64,000 bases of DNA from Tribonema minus (taxonomy: Eukaryota > Sar > Xanthophyceae > Tribonematales > Tribonemataceae), in the NCBI GenBank assembly GCA_017506865.1, contig JAFCMP010000026.1:186001-250000 (forward strand), given 5' to 3'. Below are positions 43,740 through 55,045 of the stretch, piece by piece. Within the stretch, counting starts at the first letter, position 1. The number at the start of each line of letters is the position of its first letter. Under the pieces are notes generated by a model. It ran no database searches. It was not told the DNA's origin and saw only the letters and a list, made by a program, of their open reading frames with translations. The position numbers and the translations under genes were made by a program.

Positions 43740-45330
43740 CAGTGGCACCTGACTTGAAGCTGCTGCGACGCCGCCAGCTGCCCTGCAAGTTACGACACAT
43801 GCAGCCTTCACAAGCTACCAGCTCATCGATTGCACAAGCTGTGCGTTCACCATCGGGGACCGCCACTCATGACAAATGGAATAGACAAAGTGAAGTGCCA
43901 GGCAAGGCGGCACTCGACTGAGCCAGCGGCACCCGCCCTGATCTGCTGCAACGTCGCCACCTGCCACTGGCACTCAAGTTACAAACGCGTATTGGCGTCA
44001 TACCTTGCTAGCTCATCGCTTGCGCAGGCTGCACATTCACCAGCGGCGACCGCCAATGATGAAAGTTCGTGAGTTGAAGTGGTGCGTCAGACAAGCGCCT
44101 GAGCCAGCCTGTGGCATCCGGACCGAGCGGCCGCGCGGCCGCTAGTTGCTGCACATGTCACAAACGCACAAAGGTTTTCAAACCTACCTACTCGTTGCTT
44201 GCAACAAGCTGCGCTATCACCACTGGCATCCACCGGTCATGACAGCTCGCGGGATTGAGTGTCCGGCAAGATGAGTCTTCGGCTGAGCCAGTGGCACTTG
44301 GCGCTGAGCTGTTGCAACTCCGCCAGCTGCCACGCAAGTTACGACGCATATAGGCTTCAAATTACCGGCTCCTCGCTTGCACAAGCTGCGCGTTCACCAT
44401 CTGCCCCCACCAATCATGACAGCCCGTGAGATTGAATGGCTATGCCAAACAGGCACCCAGCTGGGCCAATGGCGTCCGCCCCACGCTGCTGCAACATCGC
44501 CAGCTGCCGTGCAGATTGCAGGCACATGTAGGCCCCATGAATGACCAGCTCAGTGCTTGCGCAGGCTGCACGGTCATCAGCGGCATCTGCCGGTCATGGC
44601 AGCTTGCGGGGTTGAAGTGGTAGAATAATTCCAGACTCTGTTGGACAAGCTCTCAGCTGAGCCAATGGCACCCGCCCGACTGTCCGACTGTGCCGCCGCC
44701 ATTTGCTGCACAATTTACAGCTACATGTACATGAAAGACCTGGCAGTGCTCATTGGTTGCTTAGGTGGCGTGTTCACCAGTGGCATCCGCCGATCACGAC
44801 AGCTTGCGAGGTTGAAGTGGTATGGCAGACAAGCGCTCAGCTGAGCCAATTGCACCCGGCGCCAGAGCCTCTGCGCCGCCGGAAGTTGCCGCACATGTTA
44901 CAGGGACAATCATGTCCCATGAATGACCATCTCGTCGCTTGCACAAACTGCGCGTTCACTTCCGGTTACCGCTGGTCATGACAGCTCAAGTGTTGAAGTG
45001 CTACTCCAGCGTGAGACAAGCGCTCAGCGGAGCCAGTGGCGTTCGAGCAGGAGCTGCTGCGATGTCGCCGGTGGCCACTCAAGTTACAGACACATGCAGG
45101 TTTCATACACATCATCGCTTGCACACGCTGCGCAATTCACAGTCGGCGGCCACCAGTCATCACAGCTTCCTGATTTGGATTGCTATGCCATGGCAGGGAA
45201 GCGTTGGCTGAGCCAATGACACCCGACCCGAGCGTTTGCGACGCCGCCAGTTGCGGCACAAGTTACAGGTACATGCATGGAGGCTTCTCAAACTACCGAT
45301 TTGTCGCTTACACAAGCTGAGCTTTCACTT
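43740..45330. repeat. ~181-bp satellite, about nine degenerate copies
   Basis: The phrase CGCTTGC(G/A)CA(A/G)GCTGCGCGTTCACC recurs at about 43850, 44036, 44215, 44392, 44572, 44772, 44953, 45133 and 45315, with spacing 177-200 bp. Each unit also holds 'CATGACAGCT..', 'GCTGAGCCAATGGCACC' and 'GCCAGCTGCC..CAAGTTAC'. Open frames here are accidental. Confidence 0.9.
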
Positions 45331-46190
45331 AGTCTAATGGCGGTTTTTGCTAGCGATGTCTGGTACTACGGAAGGGTGGCTCCCCAGTTCATCAGGCCCA
45401 CACATCCCCATAGGGTTTAAGTTTATGCACCTGATCTATGCTCTCAATACTGTAAAGTGACCAGTCATGCCCATGCCCCTGCTTCATTAACCTTCATGTG
45501 CCTAATACCTGGCTCTCACGGCGGAATCTGCCAGGGCCATTACTGGCATGGAGCGACTGGAGAGTGCGACACACGCAAAGCAAGCAATTGCAGAAGGAGA
45601 TCTGAAAGTACATCTCTCACCATTCACTGTGTATAGTCAGCATCCACGAACGACGGCAATAGTAGTTCAGGTGTGCATGTCAGTGTACCAGTAACAAGCA
45701 CCTGAACGACGGCGCCAAAAAATCGGGCAAGTAACAGCAACCAAAGCACATGTGCGAAGGTGCCAGCGTGAACAGTACCGACAACTCAAATAGACTAAGT
45801 GTACAACTGTTACAGTGTGAGCAACAGGATCAGCAGCCACAAACGCACGGAATGACGCAGCGCAAGACGACCAAGCTTCAGTTTCAAATAAGAACCATGT
45901 CAATGTACGTAGAGCTCAATTCCATGGACTCAGTGCCTGCACTTAATATCCTCCATAAATATAGTTGCTCCGTCGCTGCAACCACTGCAAGAACTATGTG
46001 CTCTAGCCCTAAGCTTCGTCTACCTGCATTTCACAGAACAATTCTGCCCACGCCCTGCACAGCTTATGGGTGCCGAAACGACTGTGTCACATCAAGAGCG
46101 CGGCAGTTAGCAATATGTAGCACATGCTCAGCCTCCGTCCAATCACTGTACACTCTCCAGTGCCTCCAGGCAGATCCACATGCATCTCAC
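45331..46190. other. Little supported; possible downstream exons of the minus-strand gene
   Basis: On the minus strand, around 46010-46065, an AWAELFCEMQ-coding stretch is followed by GTAGAC. It could be a further exon of the gene at 46191-47587, but phase and acceptor are unclear. Confidence 0.3.
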
Positions 46191-47587
46191 CAACACCGAC
46201 ACCACCGCCAGCATCTGCGAGTGCCGCTGCTTGTTGCGCTTGTAGACAACAAACCAGAACCTGGATCGTGATGGTGAGGTTTGTGAAACTAGGTACAGAC
46301 ATTAAACACCCTGCATGTGTATAGAACAAAACAAGTTGTAGCTGCCTTTGCCGTTTGCACCAACTCATCACTCCACAACAGTTACTCTGCATCAAGGCGA
46401 AACGTACACATCTGCATAGCGCCGCTAGCGTTGCACTTGCTTATCTATACCGTGGATGACATGAAAGCAAAGACATGAATGAGTTGGAGATCATTGCACA
46501 TACTGTGCTGCTTGCGCTTCAAGACTGTTGCAACGTAGCTCCCGTTCCTCCTGCTCGATCATTGCTTGCGGCGCCTCTGGCCAGCCGGCGACCATCGCCA
46601 CGGTGAGTGCAAGACTGCGCATCGCTGCGATTATTTCAGCAGCACGAGGGTCACACCCGGCGGTGATGTCAATGATCACCCGCTCAAGAACGACCTTGAG
46701 TTCGTGCACTTGTGCGTTCTCATCTCCATGGTAGCAGGTGGTGGGCAGTGTGAGCTCACACAACTGACTGACGTCCTTCACAAGCGGGTCGTACTGCCAC
46801 AGAAAGTGGTAATTCCGTTGCATGTACTCCATTTGGCAACCCAGCATGTACGCACCTGCGCCTCCGCGTACATGGCGTCGTGAATGCGACTGAGCGTGAT
46901 CGCCAGGATCCCCATGTCGTCTTTATTCCTTTGCACGACCTTACACAGGCGCAAAATGATGGTCTTGAGCTGTGCCTTGTCGTCTCCTTCCCACTCGTCA
47001 AACGCTGTATGTTTGTTTAATACCAGTGGACGGAGCAGTTCCTCCGGGGAGGGGTGCATGGGTTGTACGCACTCGTACGCATCTGACAAGACGCCGCCAC
47101 TTACCTCGAAGTCGTTAAATCCGTGCACGTTCACGTTGATGAGTCTGTCGGACGGGGAGGGTTGTGGTGGTGGTGGTGGTGGTGTGTCCACGGTCTGGCC
47201 CCTCTCCTTCCTGCAAGGCGTGCAGCCTGTGTCGCTTGCTGTAGCGGGCGACTTGTAGACACGCAGGAAGCGGCAATTGACCAGAAAAAGGTGTCCGCTG
47301 CAACCAACACTTTGATGACCGTGCGCCACATGGCACCTCTATCCTCCGATGCACCATGCACCACGCACCTGCACTGTGCTGAAGCGATCGCAGGGCCTGG
47401 TGAAGCTGAGCTGAGCTGCACCTCTCTCGATCAGCTGAGACCAGACACTCGCTGATGAGAATTTGGCGATACCGTGGTCATCTTGATGCTGCTGCAGAGC
47501 GCACATAATCATCTCGGCGCTGCCATCAAAGCTGTCTCCATCCAGCCACACATTCCAAGCCAGGGTGCGCGAGTAAACTAAATACAT
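46191..47587 (-). CDS. Unidentified multi-exon gene (partial reconstruction)
   Basis: Four coding blocks on the minus strand. 47587-47369 (…NVWLDGDSFDGSAEMIMCAL…, donor CAG|GTGCGT). A long open frame down to 46856 (VNVHGFNDFE ... AFDEWEGDDKAQLKTIIL ... DAMYAEAQ, donor CAG|GTGCGT). 46793-46504 (YDPLVKDVSQLCELTLP ... VHELKVVLERVIIDITAG, phase 0 to 2). 46260-46191 (QFWFVVYKRNKQRHSQMLAV, phase 2 to 0). The last three join in frame across introns of 62 and 243 bp. The link from block 1 to block 2 is unresolved: a GTAAGT at plus 47099-47104 lies inside an otherwise open frame. Helical, Glu/Leu-rich; family not recognised. The hAT-like element at 47584 abuts or interrupts its 5' side. Confidence 0.5.
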
Positions 47588-48265
47588 TGCGCCAACCCTA
47601 TTGCGCCATTAGATTGCGCCAATTGCGCCAACCGAGGCGCAAAAGAGGGGGTGGCGCAATTGGCGCAACTATCTTGGGATAGGCAGTGTTTCGCAGTGCA
47701 TCGTAGTGCAACAGAGGTCATGGACGATGCTGGAATTGTTGATTTGGACCAGGATAGTGATGGCGATGCGCCAGGCACTCAGGCCAAAGCAGCAGGCATG
47801 CCAGCAGGCCACAGGCGCCAGTGCGACGCTTCTTCGAAGCCACCGGTGGCAAGGACAGCAGCAAGCGAGGGGCCTGTCAGTGCCTGCACTGCGGCGTCAA
47901 ATTTACCAAGAGTCAATCCAGGGTGCAAACGTTGGAGCAGCACATCCTGCACCAGTGCACCAAGGTACCAGCAGACTTGAGGGAGGAGCTTCAGAGCGAG
48001 TGCACCAAGGACCTTCCCCTGGCGACTGCGAGCGGGCCTGTGGACATTGAGGCCATCTTGAACGCGCACCTGCCCACGTAGAAGCTTTGTTCTTGGCAGC
48101 GTTGCGCTGATACGGTACTACGTCCAAATAGGGTACAAAACTGAACTACAATGTACGTTGAATGCTCCTGGGCCGCAAACCAATTGCGCCAGTTGCGCCA
48201 GTCAATTGCGCCATTTCCGTTTTTTGCCTGGGCCTTAATTATATTGCGCCAGGCGCTCAATAATC
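47584..48265. mobile_element. Small hAT-like element with TTGCGCCA subterminal repeats
   Basis: (A)TTGCGCCA words cluster at both ends: 47585, 47600, 47614 and 47623 plus inverted copies at 47650-47668 on the left; 48184, 48193, 48206 and 48243 on the right. Between them lies one BED-type zinc-finger frame. hAT transposases bind such subterminal repeats through a BED finger (established). I do not see a catalytic domain, so it is probably a non-autonomous or internally deleted copy. Exact termini and target duplication are not resolved. Confidence 0.55.
47812..48081 (+). CDS. BED-type zinc-finger protein (transposase N-terminal fragment)
   Basis: The frame holds FFEATGGKDSSKRGACQCLHCG then LEQHILHQC, the C-x2-C ... 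H-x(n)-C arrangement of BED fingers, then a helical tail to a stop at 48079-48081. A second open frame (ATG 47719, MDDAGIVDLDQDSDGDAP) lies just upstream in another frame. Either a short intron ending at CACAG (47814) or a frameshift joins them. Confidence 0.5.
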   Translation, partial: QAPVRRFFEATGGKDSSKRGACQCLHCGVKFTKSQSRVQTLEQHILHQCTKVPADLREELQSECTKDLPLATASGPVDIEAILNAHLPT

Positions 48266-48414
48266 AAAACGCGCACCCTGTTCCAAGCACAGGTCAGGGC
48301 GCCCTTGTTGAACTGATTACCGCTGTTCCCGGCCGCTGTTTGTTTGCCGCTGATTAAGCCTGCACCGTGAAGCGATGTTACCGCCGCAGCGTACCGTTGC
48401 TGTCATCAAGGCGC

Positions 48415-49206
48415 TTACACCTGAGTCCTGAACATCTGCGGCAGGACAGCACAGCGCTATACATCGTTTGCGGTTTACGATTTGCGATTACACCTGAGTC
48501 CTGAACGTGGACAGAATAGACAGCATAGCGCTTAACGTCGTTTGCGGTTTGCGATTTGCGATCACACCTGAGTCCTGAACATCTGCGGCAGGACAGCATA
48601 GCGCTATACGTCGTTTGCGGTTTGCGATTTGCGATTAGTCCTGAGTCCTGCAACCTGCGGAGACAGCAAAGCGCTATCCGTCGTTTGCTGTTTGCGGTTT
48701 GCGATTAGTCCTGAGTCCTGAACATCTGCAGCAGGACAGCAAAGCGCTATAGTATCACGTCGTTTGCAGTTTGCGATTTGCGATTAGACCTGAGTCCTTC
48801 AACCTGCGGAGACAGCAAAGCGTTATACGTTGTTTTTGGTTTGCGATTTGCGATTAGACCTGAGCCCTGAACATCTGCGGCATAACAGCAAAGCACAACA
48901 CATCGTTTGCGGTTTGCGATATGCGATTAGGCCTGAGTGCTGAACATCTGCTGCAGGACAGCAAAGCACTATACGTCGTTTGCGGTTTGCGATTTGCGAT
49001 TAGACTTCCGTACTGCAATCTGTACTTAGACTGCACGTCGTTTGCGGGTTGCGATAGGCAATCAGACACGTCTTGCAAACCTGTGTGTGGACAACAAAGC
49101 ACTACACGTCGTTTGCGGTTTGCGATTTCCTGTTAAACCTCCGTACTGCAATGTGTATTTCAATGGTAGCACTGCAGTCGTTGGCGATATGTGATTTGCG
49201 ATTAGG
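48415..49206. repeat. ~71-bp tandem array, about 10.5 copies
   Basis: Units begin CGTCGTTTGCGGTTTGCGAT and continue TTGCGATTAGACCTGAGTCCTGAACATCTGCGGCAGGACAGCAAAGCGCTATA in degenerate form, at 48464, 48537, 48610, 48679, 48758, 48828, 48901, 48974, 49036 and 49107. Spacing is 62-79 bp. Non-coding minisatellite. Confidence 0.92.
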
Positions 49207-50013
49207 CAGTTAAACTACGGCGAAGGTGCGCACACGTAACATCGTGCTGCTGTTCCCTCTCTGCAGGTGGACGGTGACAGCCGGTGGGTGGCGGGGACCT
49301 AGACAGGATCAAGACGCGTGGGACACGGTTAGGCCAAGCGTGCACCGGCCCTAAACAACCGGTAATTGCCAACTGGCCCTTGTCTTGCTGAGATCAGATG
49401 TGCAGGTTTCACGTTTTGATACAGTGAGACAGCCCTGTTGTCCTTCTTCAAGAGACAGTTGGTGTTTTACGTAGGTTTCTCATCTCTGTAATCAGGTAAA
49501 ATCTGTTATCCCCTTGTCCCAGAATGTCTGTTGGAGTACTTGGAGATTAATCGACGAGTGAATTGTTGATGACACCAACTACTGGGACTAGCCTGTCCCG
49601 ATCCTGCCCCAAATGCCCTGCCCCATGCAACCCCAAAGCGTCACATGGACCAATGCGCATACATGTGAAGAGTACGTTGATTCTGAAAGTGGAAGTTGGC
49701 TTTTGGCAGAGAGAAGTCAGCGTTCATTTCTCAAGAAAGTCTACATGCTCGGAGTCCTGCATGGCACGCATTGCGGTCAGCTGCTTTTGTTTGAACGAAT
49801 CCAGTCTGGCTGGCTCTTCAGCGTTTGTACGACTGTTTGCATCCGACTGCTTGTTGTCATATGCAAACTCTCTGGCCGCGCGCTTGCGCCTATTGGCGTC
49901 CGACCTTTGCGCATCTCGCGGCCTCGTCATGGCAGCTTCGGCCTTTCACTGTACATTTTGCTAAGTGTCTTTGACCTCTCTACACCCCACATGTATTTCC
50001 ACATATTATTCGG

Positions 50014-50325
50014 TGTCGTAAAGCGGCCCCCTTATCTGGCTAGTTCAACCTAAAAAGAGGGTTTCCCCTTGGGTCGTACTTCAACTGTGTGCGGGAACGC
50101 TGTAGGGCTTAGTAATCAGACACGACTTTAACCTTCAACATGGCACAGCTTCTTCTGCTTCTACCTGTTTAGCCACGCTTGCATATCAGGGTGATATTGC
50201 ACTTGGGGAGGGCGCTCCGGTCCACCTCCCACGGCACCAGGCAGTGGGCATTTCCGGCTGTTTCAAGTCAAGGTTGAGACTGGGTCTCACACACTTTCAC
50301 CCTCTGTGGTTGGCACACCACCACA
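50014..50325 (+). repeat. 5' LTR of the gypsy-like element (312 bp)
   Basis: By eye identical to 55046-55357; TGTCGTAAAG ... CACCACA. Confidence 0.9.
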
Positions 50326-51174
50326 ATGGCGATCTCGGCAGGACGGGTGTGTCTGAGCTGCGACCCCGACAAGTTCGCTGAGTGCTGCTGCTTCATGGCA
50401 GATGATGAGGTAGCAGAGGTGAGTAGTCTGGTCTGCGTGGCAGGTGCTGATGCTGGTGGCCAAATTGGCAGGATGGCCCCAGTGGTGCTCATGGTAGAGG
50501 CGCAGATTCACAATGTCATGCCTGCAGTGGTTTATCTGGATTCGTGCGCAGGCTGCGATGTGATGCAGTTCAGGGCATACTGCCTTCTGTTGCGTAAGCT
50601 GAGAGACAGGGCAGAGACGGCGCAGCAGGCAGTGCGTTTGGAGCAATCCCAGCGCCAGCCCACATTTAAGGCGATTCGTGGGGTTGGCAGGCACCTGGTA
50701 GCAGTGATGTTTATGGTGACTGTGCAGGTGGAGATTGCGGGCGTCTCAGCTCAAGTTGACTTTCATGTGAGCAACCAAATCGACCCTCAGTTCCTGCTCA
50801 GCTACAGCACCATTGCGCGTATGCGGTTGGACATGCTCACGAGTCGCTCGCCTGCTATGGTACAGCATCCTGACTTCCCTAACAAAGCAGTCAAGTCGCT
50901 GCCCACCTGTCTGGGTGGCAATCCTGCACTGCCCAAGTTGACCCCCCCTTTTTGTCGTAGCACCCTGAGCGCCTATCTGCATCAAGCTCAGCAAGCGCCA
51001 CGTCAACTTCAACTTCAACTGTCTCATCACAAGACTGAGTGCGCGCAGCATCGAGCTCCATGTCACTGTCGTCTGCTGAATCTTCACCTGACATCTTTGT
51101 CCAGTCTGTCTCCTCCACATACCTGTCAGCCGGCTCTCCGTCCTCTGAGGCACTGTCAATCGACTCTGAGCTGA
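50326..51174 (+). CDS. Retropepsin-like Gag-Pro fragment, 3' part read out of context
   Basis: ATG abuts the LTR. Residues 1-190 (to about 50900) contain a Cys-rich start, AVVYLDSCAG (a variant of the D-S/T-G active-site motif), VQVEIAGVSAQVDFHVSN and a hydrophobic FLLSYSTIARM, a pattern typical of LTR-element aspartic proteases. After 50901 the frame enters DNA that belongs on the other strand, so the remaining ~90 residues are not native protein. Confidence 0.55.
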   Translation: MAISAGRVCLSCDPDKFAECCCFMADDEVAEVSSLVCVAGADAGGQIGRMAPVVLMVEAQIHNVMPAVVYLDSCAGCDVMQFRAYCLLLRKLRDRAETAQQAVRLEQSQRQPTFKAIRGVGRHLVAVMFMVTVQVEIAGVSAQVDFHVSNQIDPQFLLSYSTIARMRLDMLTSRSPAMVQHPDFPNKAVKSLPTCLGGNPALPKLTPPFCRSTLSAYLHQAQQAPRQLQLQLSHHKTECAQHRAPCHCRLLNLHLTSLSSLSPPHTCQPALRPLRHCQSTLS

Positions 51175-51747
51175 CCGACATTACCTCACTCAACTCACCG
51201 TTGTGCCAGCGTCTGTGCTGCACGTCTACCTCCCATCCCGCTTTCGGCAGATCATCCACCCTGATTACCCTCTCATCATCAACACTGTCAAGGTCAATAG
51301 GTGGTTGCATTCGCTGCGTGCCCTTGCTCAACACAAACTTCGGGCCAGGCTCACCATTCTCCGCACGCTCCTCCAACAGCTCCGCGGGCAGCGACCCATA
51401 CTCAAACTTCAACACCGAGCCTAGGTCAACTGCAACTTCGGCCGACTGTACTCCCTGTTGGTTGCCAGCATTGCGCGCGCTACGCCATTGGTCACGCTTG
51501 GCTGCTACCTCATCAGGGGTCAGCGACTTGACTGCTTTGTTAGGGAAGTCAGGATGCTGTACCATAGCAGGCGAGCGACTCGTGAGCATGTCCAACCGCA
51601 TACGCGCAATGGTGCTGTAGCTGAGCAGGAACTGAGGGTCGATTTGGTTGCTCACATGAAAGTCAACTTGAGCTGAGACGCCCGCAATCTCCACCTGCAC
51701 AGTCACCATAAACATCACTGCTACCAGGTGCCTGCCAACCCCACGAA
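50675..51747. repeat. Perfect 227-bp inverted repeat with inverted spacer
   Basis: Arms 50675-50901 (plus) and 51521-51747 (minus) appear identical. The spacer 50902-51520, read on the minus strand, continues the coding sense of the right arm (frame 51799-50891, …KAVKSLTPDEVAAKRDQW…). The element therefore contains a segment flipped relative to its LTRs, with the arm sequence present on both sides. Confidence 0.9.
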
Positions 51748-51770
51748 GCGACGTTGAGAAGACAGGTGGA

Positions 51771-53723
51771 GTGCAGTGCTCGAGAGTGCAGGTCAGCATG
51801 ACAGCGGTGGCGCAATTGTGGCCAGAGGGCGAAGATGATCACCTAGGAGAACCAACGCTGGACGATGGAGACGAGTTTGACAGGGACGAAGAAACAGGTG
51901 GTTCATTAAAGTTTAAGAAGCGGCAGCGTCCAGTTTTTCAGTCGAGTGACTTAGCAGATTCTTTGGGCAGCGATCCAGTGCTTGGCAAGGTTGTGAAATA
52001 CCTCCAAGCAAAAGCCAGTAGTAGGGCTCATGGTCTAACCCCAGTTGAAGTTGAAGAGGCGCGTGCTTTTGAACGTGCAGGTTATTATATGCGCGAAGCT
52101 AAGATGTATATTGCTGCAGGGGGAAGGTCACACAGGGCAGGGACAGACTTGTTGGTTATACCAAAGGCTCTGCGCGAGCGCGTGTTGCTTGAGTGTCATG
52201 ACGGTGCAATCGGGGGAGGCCACAGTGGTTTTGCTCGCACCTATGACAAGGTTAGGCGCAGGTACTTTTGGCCAGGCATGTATGCGGATGTTTTTCATTG
52301 GGTGCTTTCTTGCATGGCGTGTCAGAAGCGCAAGTCAAGGCGTGATGCACGAATTAGGGTACATGGCTTTGGAGATATTGATTTGCAACATGCATTCCAG
52401 TTGGTAGGGTTTGATATAGTAGGTCCTCTGCCAACATCAGACGATGGCAACCGTTTTATTTTGGTTTTCACGGACTACCTCACTAGGTGGCCGGAGGCCT
52501 TTGCAATCCCTGATAAGTCAGCCCAGACGGTAGCGCGCATCATCGTTAGTGAAATAGTACCTAGGCATGGGTGCCCGCAGATGTTCCTGTGTGATAATGC
52601 GAAAGAATTCAGGGGAGCGTTGATGAAAGAGCTGACCAGATTGCTGGGCGTTGAGCAACGTTTCACTTCACCCTACCACCCCGCATGCAACGGTCTCACT
52701 GAGCGCACCAATGGCTCACTTGTGAACATTTTGTCCATGCTTGTAGAAGACAATCAACGCAACTGGGATCGTGTGCTCCCGCAGGCCCTCTTCAATCACC
52801 GCGCTTGCACTAACACCACCTATGGCATGTCACCTTTCCGCATGTTGTACGGTCGCGAGCCGTTGTTGCCGTTTGAGGCTATGCTAGGAGATATACGTGT
52901 GTCTAAGTTGTCCAACAGGTGGCGTACTGCCGCGGAGCACCTGGAGGCTTCCCATGACGCTATACGGGAGGGCTACCGCCTGGTCCAATCATCGCTTCAA
53001 GAGCAGGAGGAGAGGCTGCGCGAAGAAGCAGCAAAGGAGCAGGGCTATGCGCGGCGCTTCCAACCCGGTGATACAGTACTAGTCCATTATCCGCCTGTGC
53101 GCAAAGGTCTAAGCCGCAAGTTGAAGGCAGATCGGTGGCTGGGCCCTTTTGTAGTAGAGAGGCGTATACCGGGCTTAGACACTTATGTCTTGCGTGCAAC
53201 GCATCAGGGTCAGGTGATGTTGAAGTACATCCACTGCAGTAGACTGAAGCTTGTGAAAGAGAGGCATGCAGTGGTGGAAACACCCCCTTTTACAAATGTT
53301 CCACAGGAAAAGCGAGTTACCTCCACCCGTGACGCAGCTGACAAGCCAGTAACGCCAGCAGCCTCAACGCTGCCACGCACTCCATGCCGCTATGCCAAGG
53401 GTGATATTGTGAAGGTGTCTCTGAAAGCTTGGAATGAGACATCAACTGACAGTTGCGATGGCTATGTGGTGCATGTACAGGCCAATGGTATGGTGGAGTT
53501 TATTTGCCCAGTTGACGCTCCCGAACCAGATGAGCTGATTGCGCAATTGCAGGATTTTGCCGGACGCTATCGAGGAAGGGCAGCAAGGGGCGACAAGCAT
53601 TTCACCAATCTCATCTACACGCTCCACCATACATCATCTTTCCTTACAGAGCGTGTAGGCACATTCTGGCACCCTCCTGCCGCTGCAGCGCGAGTGCTCA
53701 CCTTCATCGACGGGAGCTCGTGA
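51771..53723 (+). CDS. Integrase (Ty3/gypsy Pol C-terminal part)
   Basis: 650 codons. HHCC zinc domain H143, H151, C181, C184; catalytic DD35E D215, D275, E311; GPF motif at 458-460 (RWLGPFVVERR). The upstream segment (DPVLGKVVKYLQ) matches the usual link between RNase H and integrase. The C-terminal extension has a KGDIVKVSLKAWN stretch of unknown role. It inserts element DNA into the genome in the nucleus. The reading frame is intact. ATG 51798 (residue 10) is an alternative start. RT and RNase H, normally upstream in the same polyprotein, are absent. Confidence 0.9.
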   Translation: MQCSRVQVSMTAVAQLWPEGEDDHLGEPTLDDGDEFDRDEETGGSLKFKKRQRPVFQSSDLADSLGSDPVLGKVVKYLQAKASSRAHGLTPVEVEEARAFERAGYYMREAKMYIAAGGRSHRAGTDLLVIPKALRERVLLECHDGAIGGGHSGFARTYDKVRRRYFWPGMYADVFHWVLSCMACQKRKSRRDARIRVHGFGDIDLQHAFQLVGFDIVGPLPTSDDGNRFILVFTDYLTRWPEAFAIPDKSAQTVARIIVSEIVPRHGCPQMFLCDNAKEFRGALMKELTRLLGVEQRFTSPYHPACNGLTERTNGSLVNILSMLVEDNQRNWDRVLPQALFNHRACTNTTYGMSPFRMLYGREPLLPFEAMLGDIRVSKLSNRWRTAAEHLEASHDAIREGYRLVQSSLQEQEERLREEAAKEQGYARRFQPGDTVLVHYPPVRKGLSRKLKADRWLGPFVVERRIPGLDTYVLRATHQGQVMLKYIHCSRLKLVKERHAVVETPPFTNVPQEKRVTSTRDAADKPVTPAASTLPRTPCRYAKGDIVKVSLKAWNETSTDSCDGYVVHVQANGMVEFICPVDAPEPDELIAQLQDFAGRYRGRAARGDKHFTNLIYTLHHTSSFLTERVGTFWHPPAAAARVLTFIDGSS

Positions 53724-55045
53724 TAACAAACTTGACAACTCACCTCACTGTTATTTTGAGCACAGGATGACGCGCTCTCAACTCAAAACTTTCAATTGTA
53801 TGGCGTGGGTCCCACATTGGTGCTTATCCCACAGCCCGTAAGGGCGCCTTTCCTGAATTGCATGCCTCAGATGTTGGATGAGTCAGGGCACAAGAACTTG
53901 AACTTCAAGATTCAAGGCGCGAGGCGGGCGGGCCAAGTTCGTTCAAGTTTCAAGAAATGCGACAATGGCCGTTGCGGACGATGGGCATACCCGGGAGGAG
54001 GGCAAGCATACTGGGAGTACCGCGTGCCCGCTGCGGCAGCTGGTGAGGCCATCAGGCCCTGGACGTGCGTATAGGCGCTAGCACAGTACACGCGAAGTTG
54101 AAGTGTCGCGTTGCCTGCGGACGTAATCAGGCCATCGCGGTATAGTAGAATTTCCGCAGTGTTCCCCTATTGATTTTGCTGCTGATCACATCAATGACGT
54201 AGCAGTAACGATGTGGATGTGTAGCAGGCCACCTGGGTTCAAGTCCAGTCCTGTGAGGCGATACCTCTGCGTGGTAGGTGGGTCACATGTGGACATAGAT
54301 GAACTGCCAGCCCCATACATAGACCAAAATGATTCAAGGTCGTCATAGTGCCACCCACTTGAAGTTCAAAAAAAATTCCCTACCTACTCCAAACTACTCC
54401 AACCAAAATTACTGCAGCAGCGAGCAACCGTGATTGGGTTCATGGGCGCCTCCCGTCTGCCTGTCATCATCTCCAGTCAGCCAAAAAATAAAATAAGAAA
54501 TAAGGCAGGCTCAGGTGACAGTCCGTCGTGCCTGAAATTGTTCTCATGGCCAGCTGTGCCGTGGGTCCTCGGAATGGCATTACGGTGGTATTAGATATAT
54601 ATATGCTCCCGTGTGATGCGGCAGTGGCACCTTAATGTGTGACCCCGTCCGCCTGGTAGTGGCGCTCAGGTGCTCCCATTTTCGGGGGTGATGTTGTGAG
54701 GAGGCGCTACCAGATCGGTCGCGAGTGCCCTGGAGAGGGACTGCTCGTTACGTTGATCACACACCCCTTTAGAAAATAATATCAGTCCCCGAGCAGACAG
54801 TGGCGTGGCACGCCTGACTTCCTGGTTTCTAACAGCGTCTTAAAGAGGGGCCAGCTAACCTGAAATGTGCTGATTGTTGCCTGTTTATCATGTGATAACC
54901 TCAACTCCAGGAACTTTATGCCTGTGAAATCTGCTAAGAAGCTGTTGCGAAATTATGTGACTTGCATGCACGGCGCACAGTGTTGTTATTTGACTGGCCG
55001 CTTTTCTTTGATCCATGCGCCTGGGAGTCGATGGATGGGGGCGTA
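53724..55045. other. Non-coding 3' region of the gypsy-like element
   Basis: No supportable frame. A purine-rich GATGGATGGGGGCG just before the 3' LTR is a likely polypurine tract. Confidence 0.55.

Noticed and set aside
43740..45330. Several 65-98 codon frames
   Set aside because: They fall within the 181-bp satellite and change frame from copy to copy.
48415..49206. CRISPR-like regular repeats
   Set aside because: The units are degenerate head-to-tail copies with no constant repeat and variable spacer structure, and the DNA is eukaryotic; it is a minisatellite.
54236..54260. GGGTTCAAGTCC resembling a tRNA T-loop
   Set aside because: The stem pairs poorly and no other tRNA arms are found upstream.
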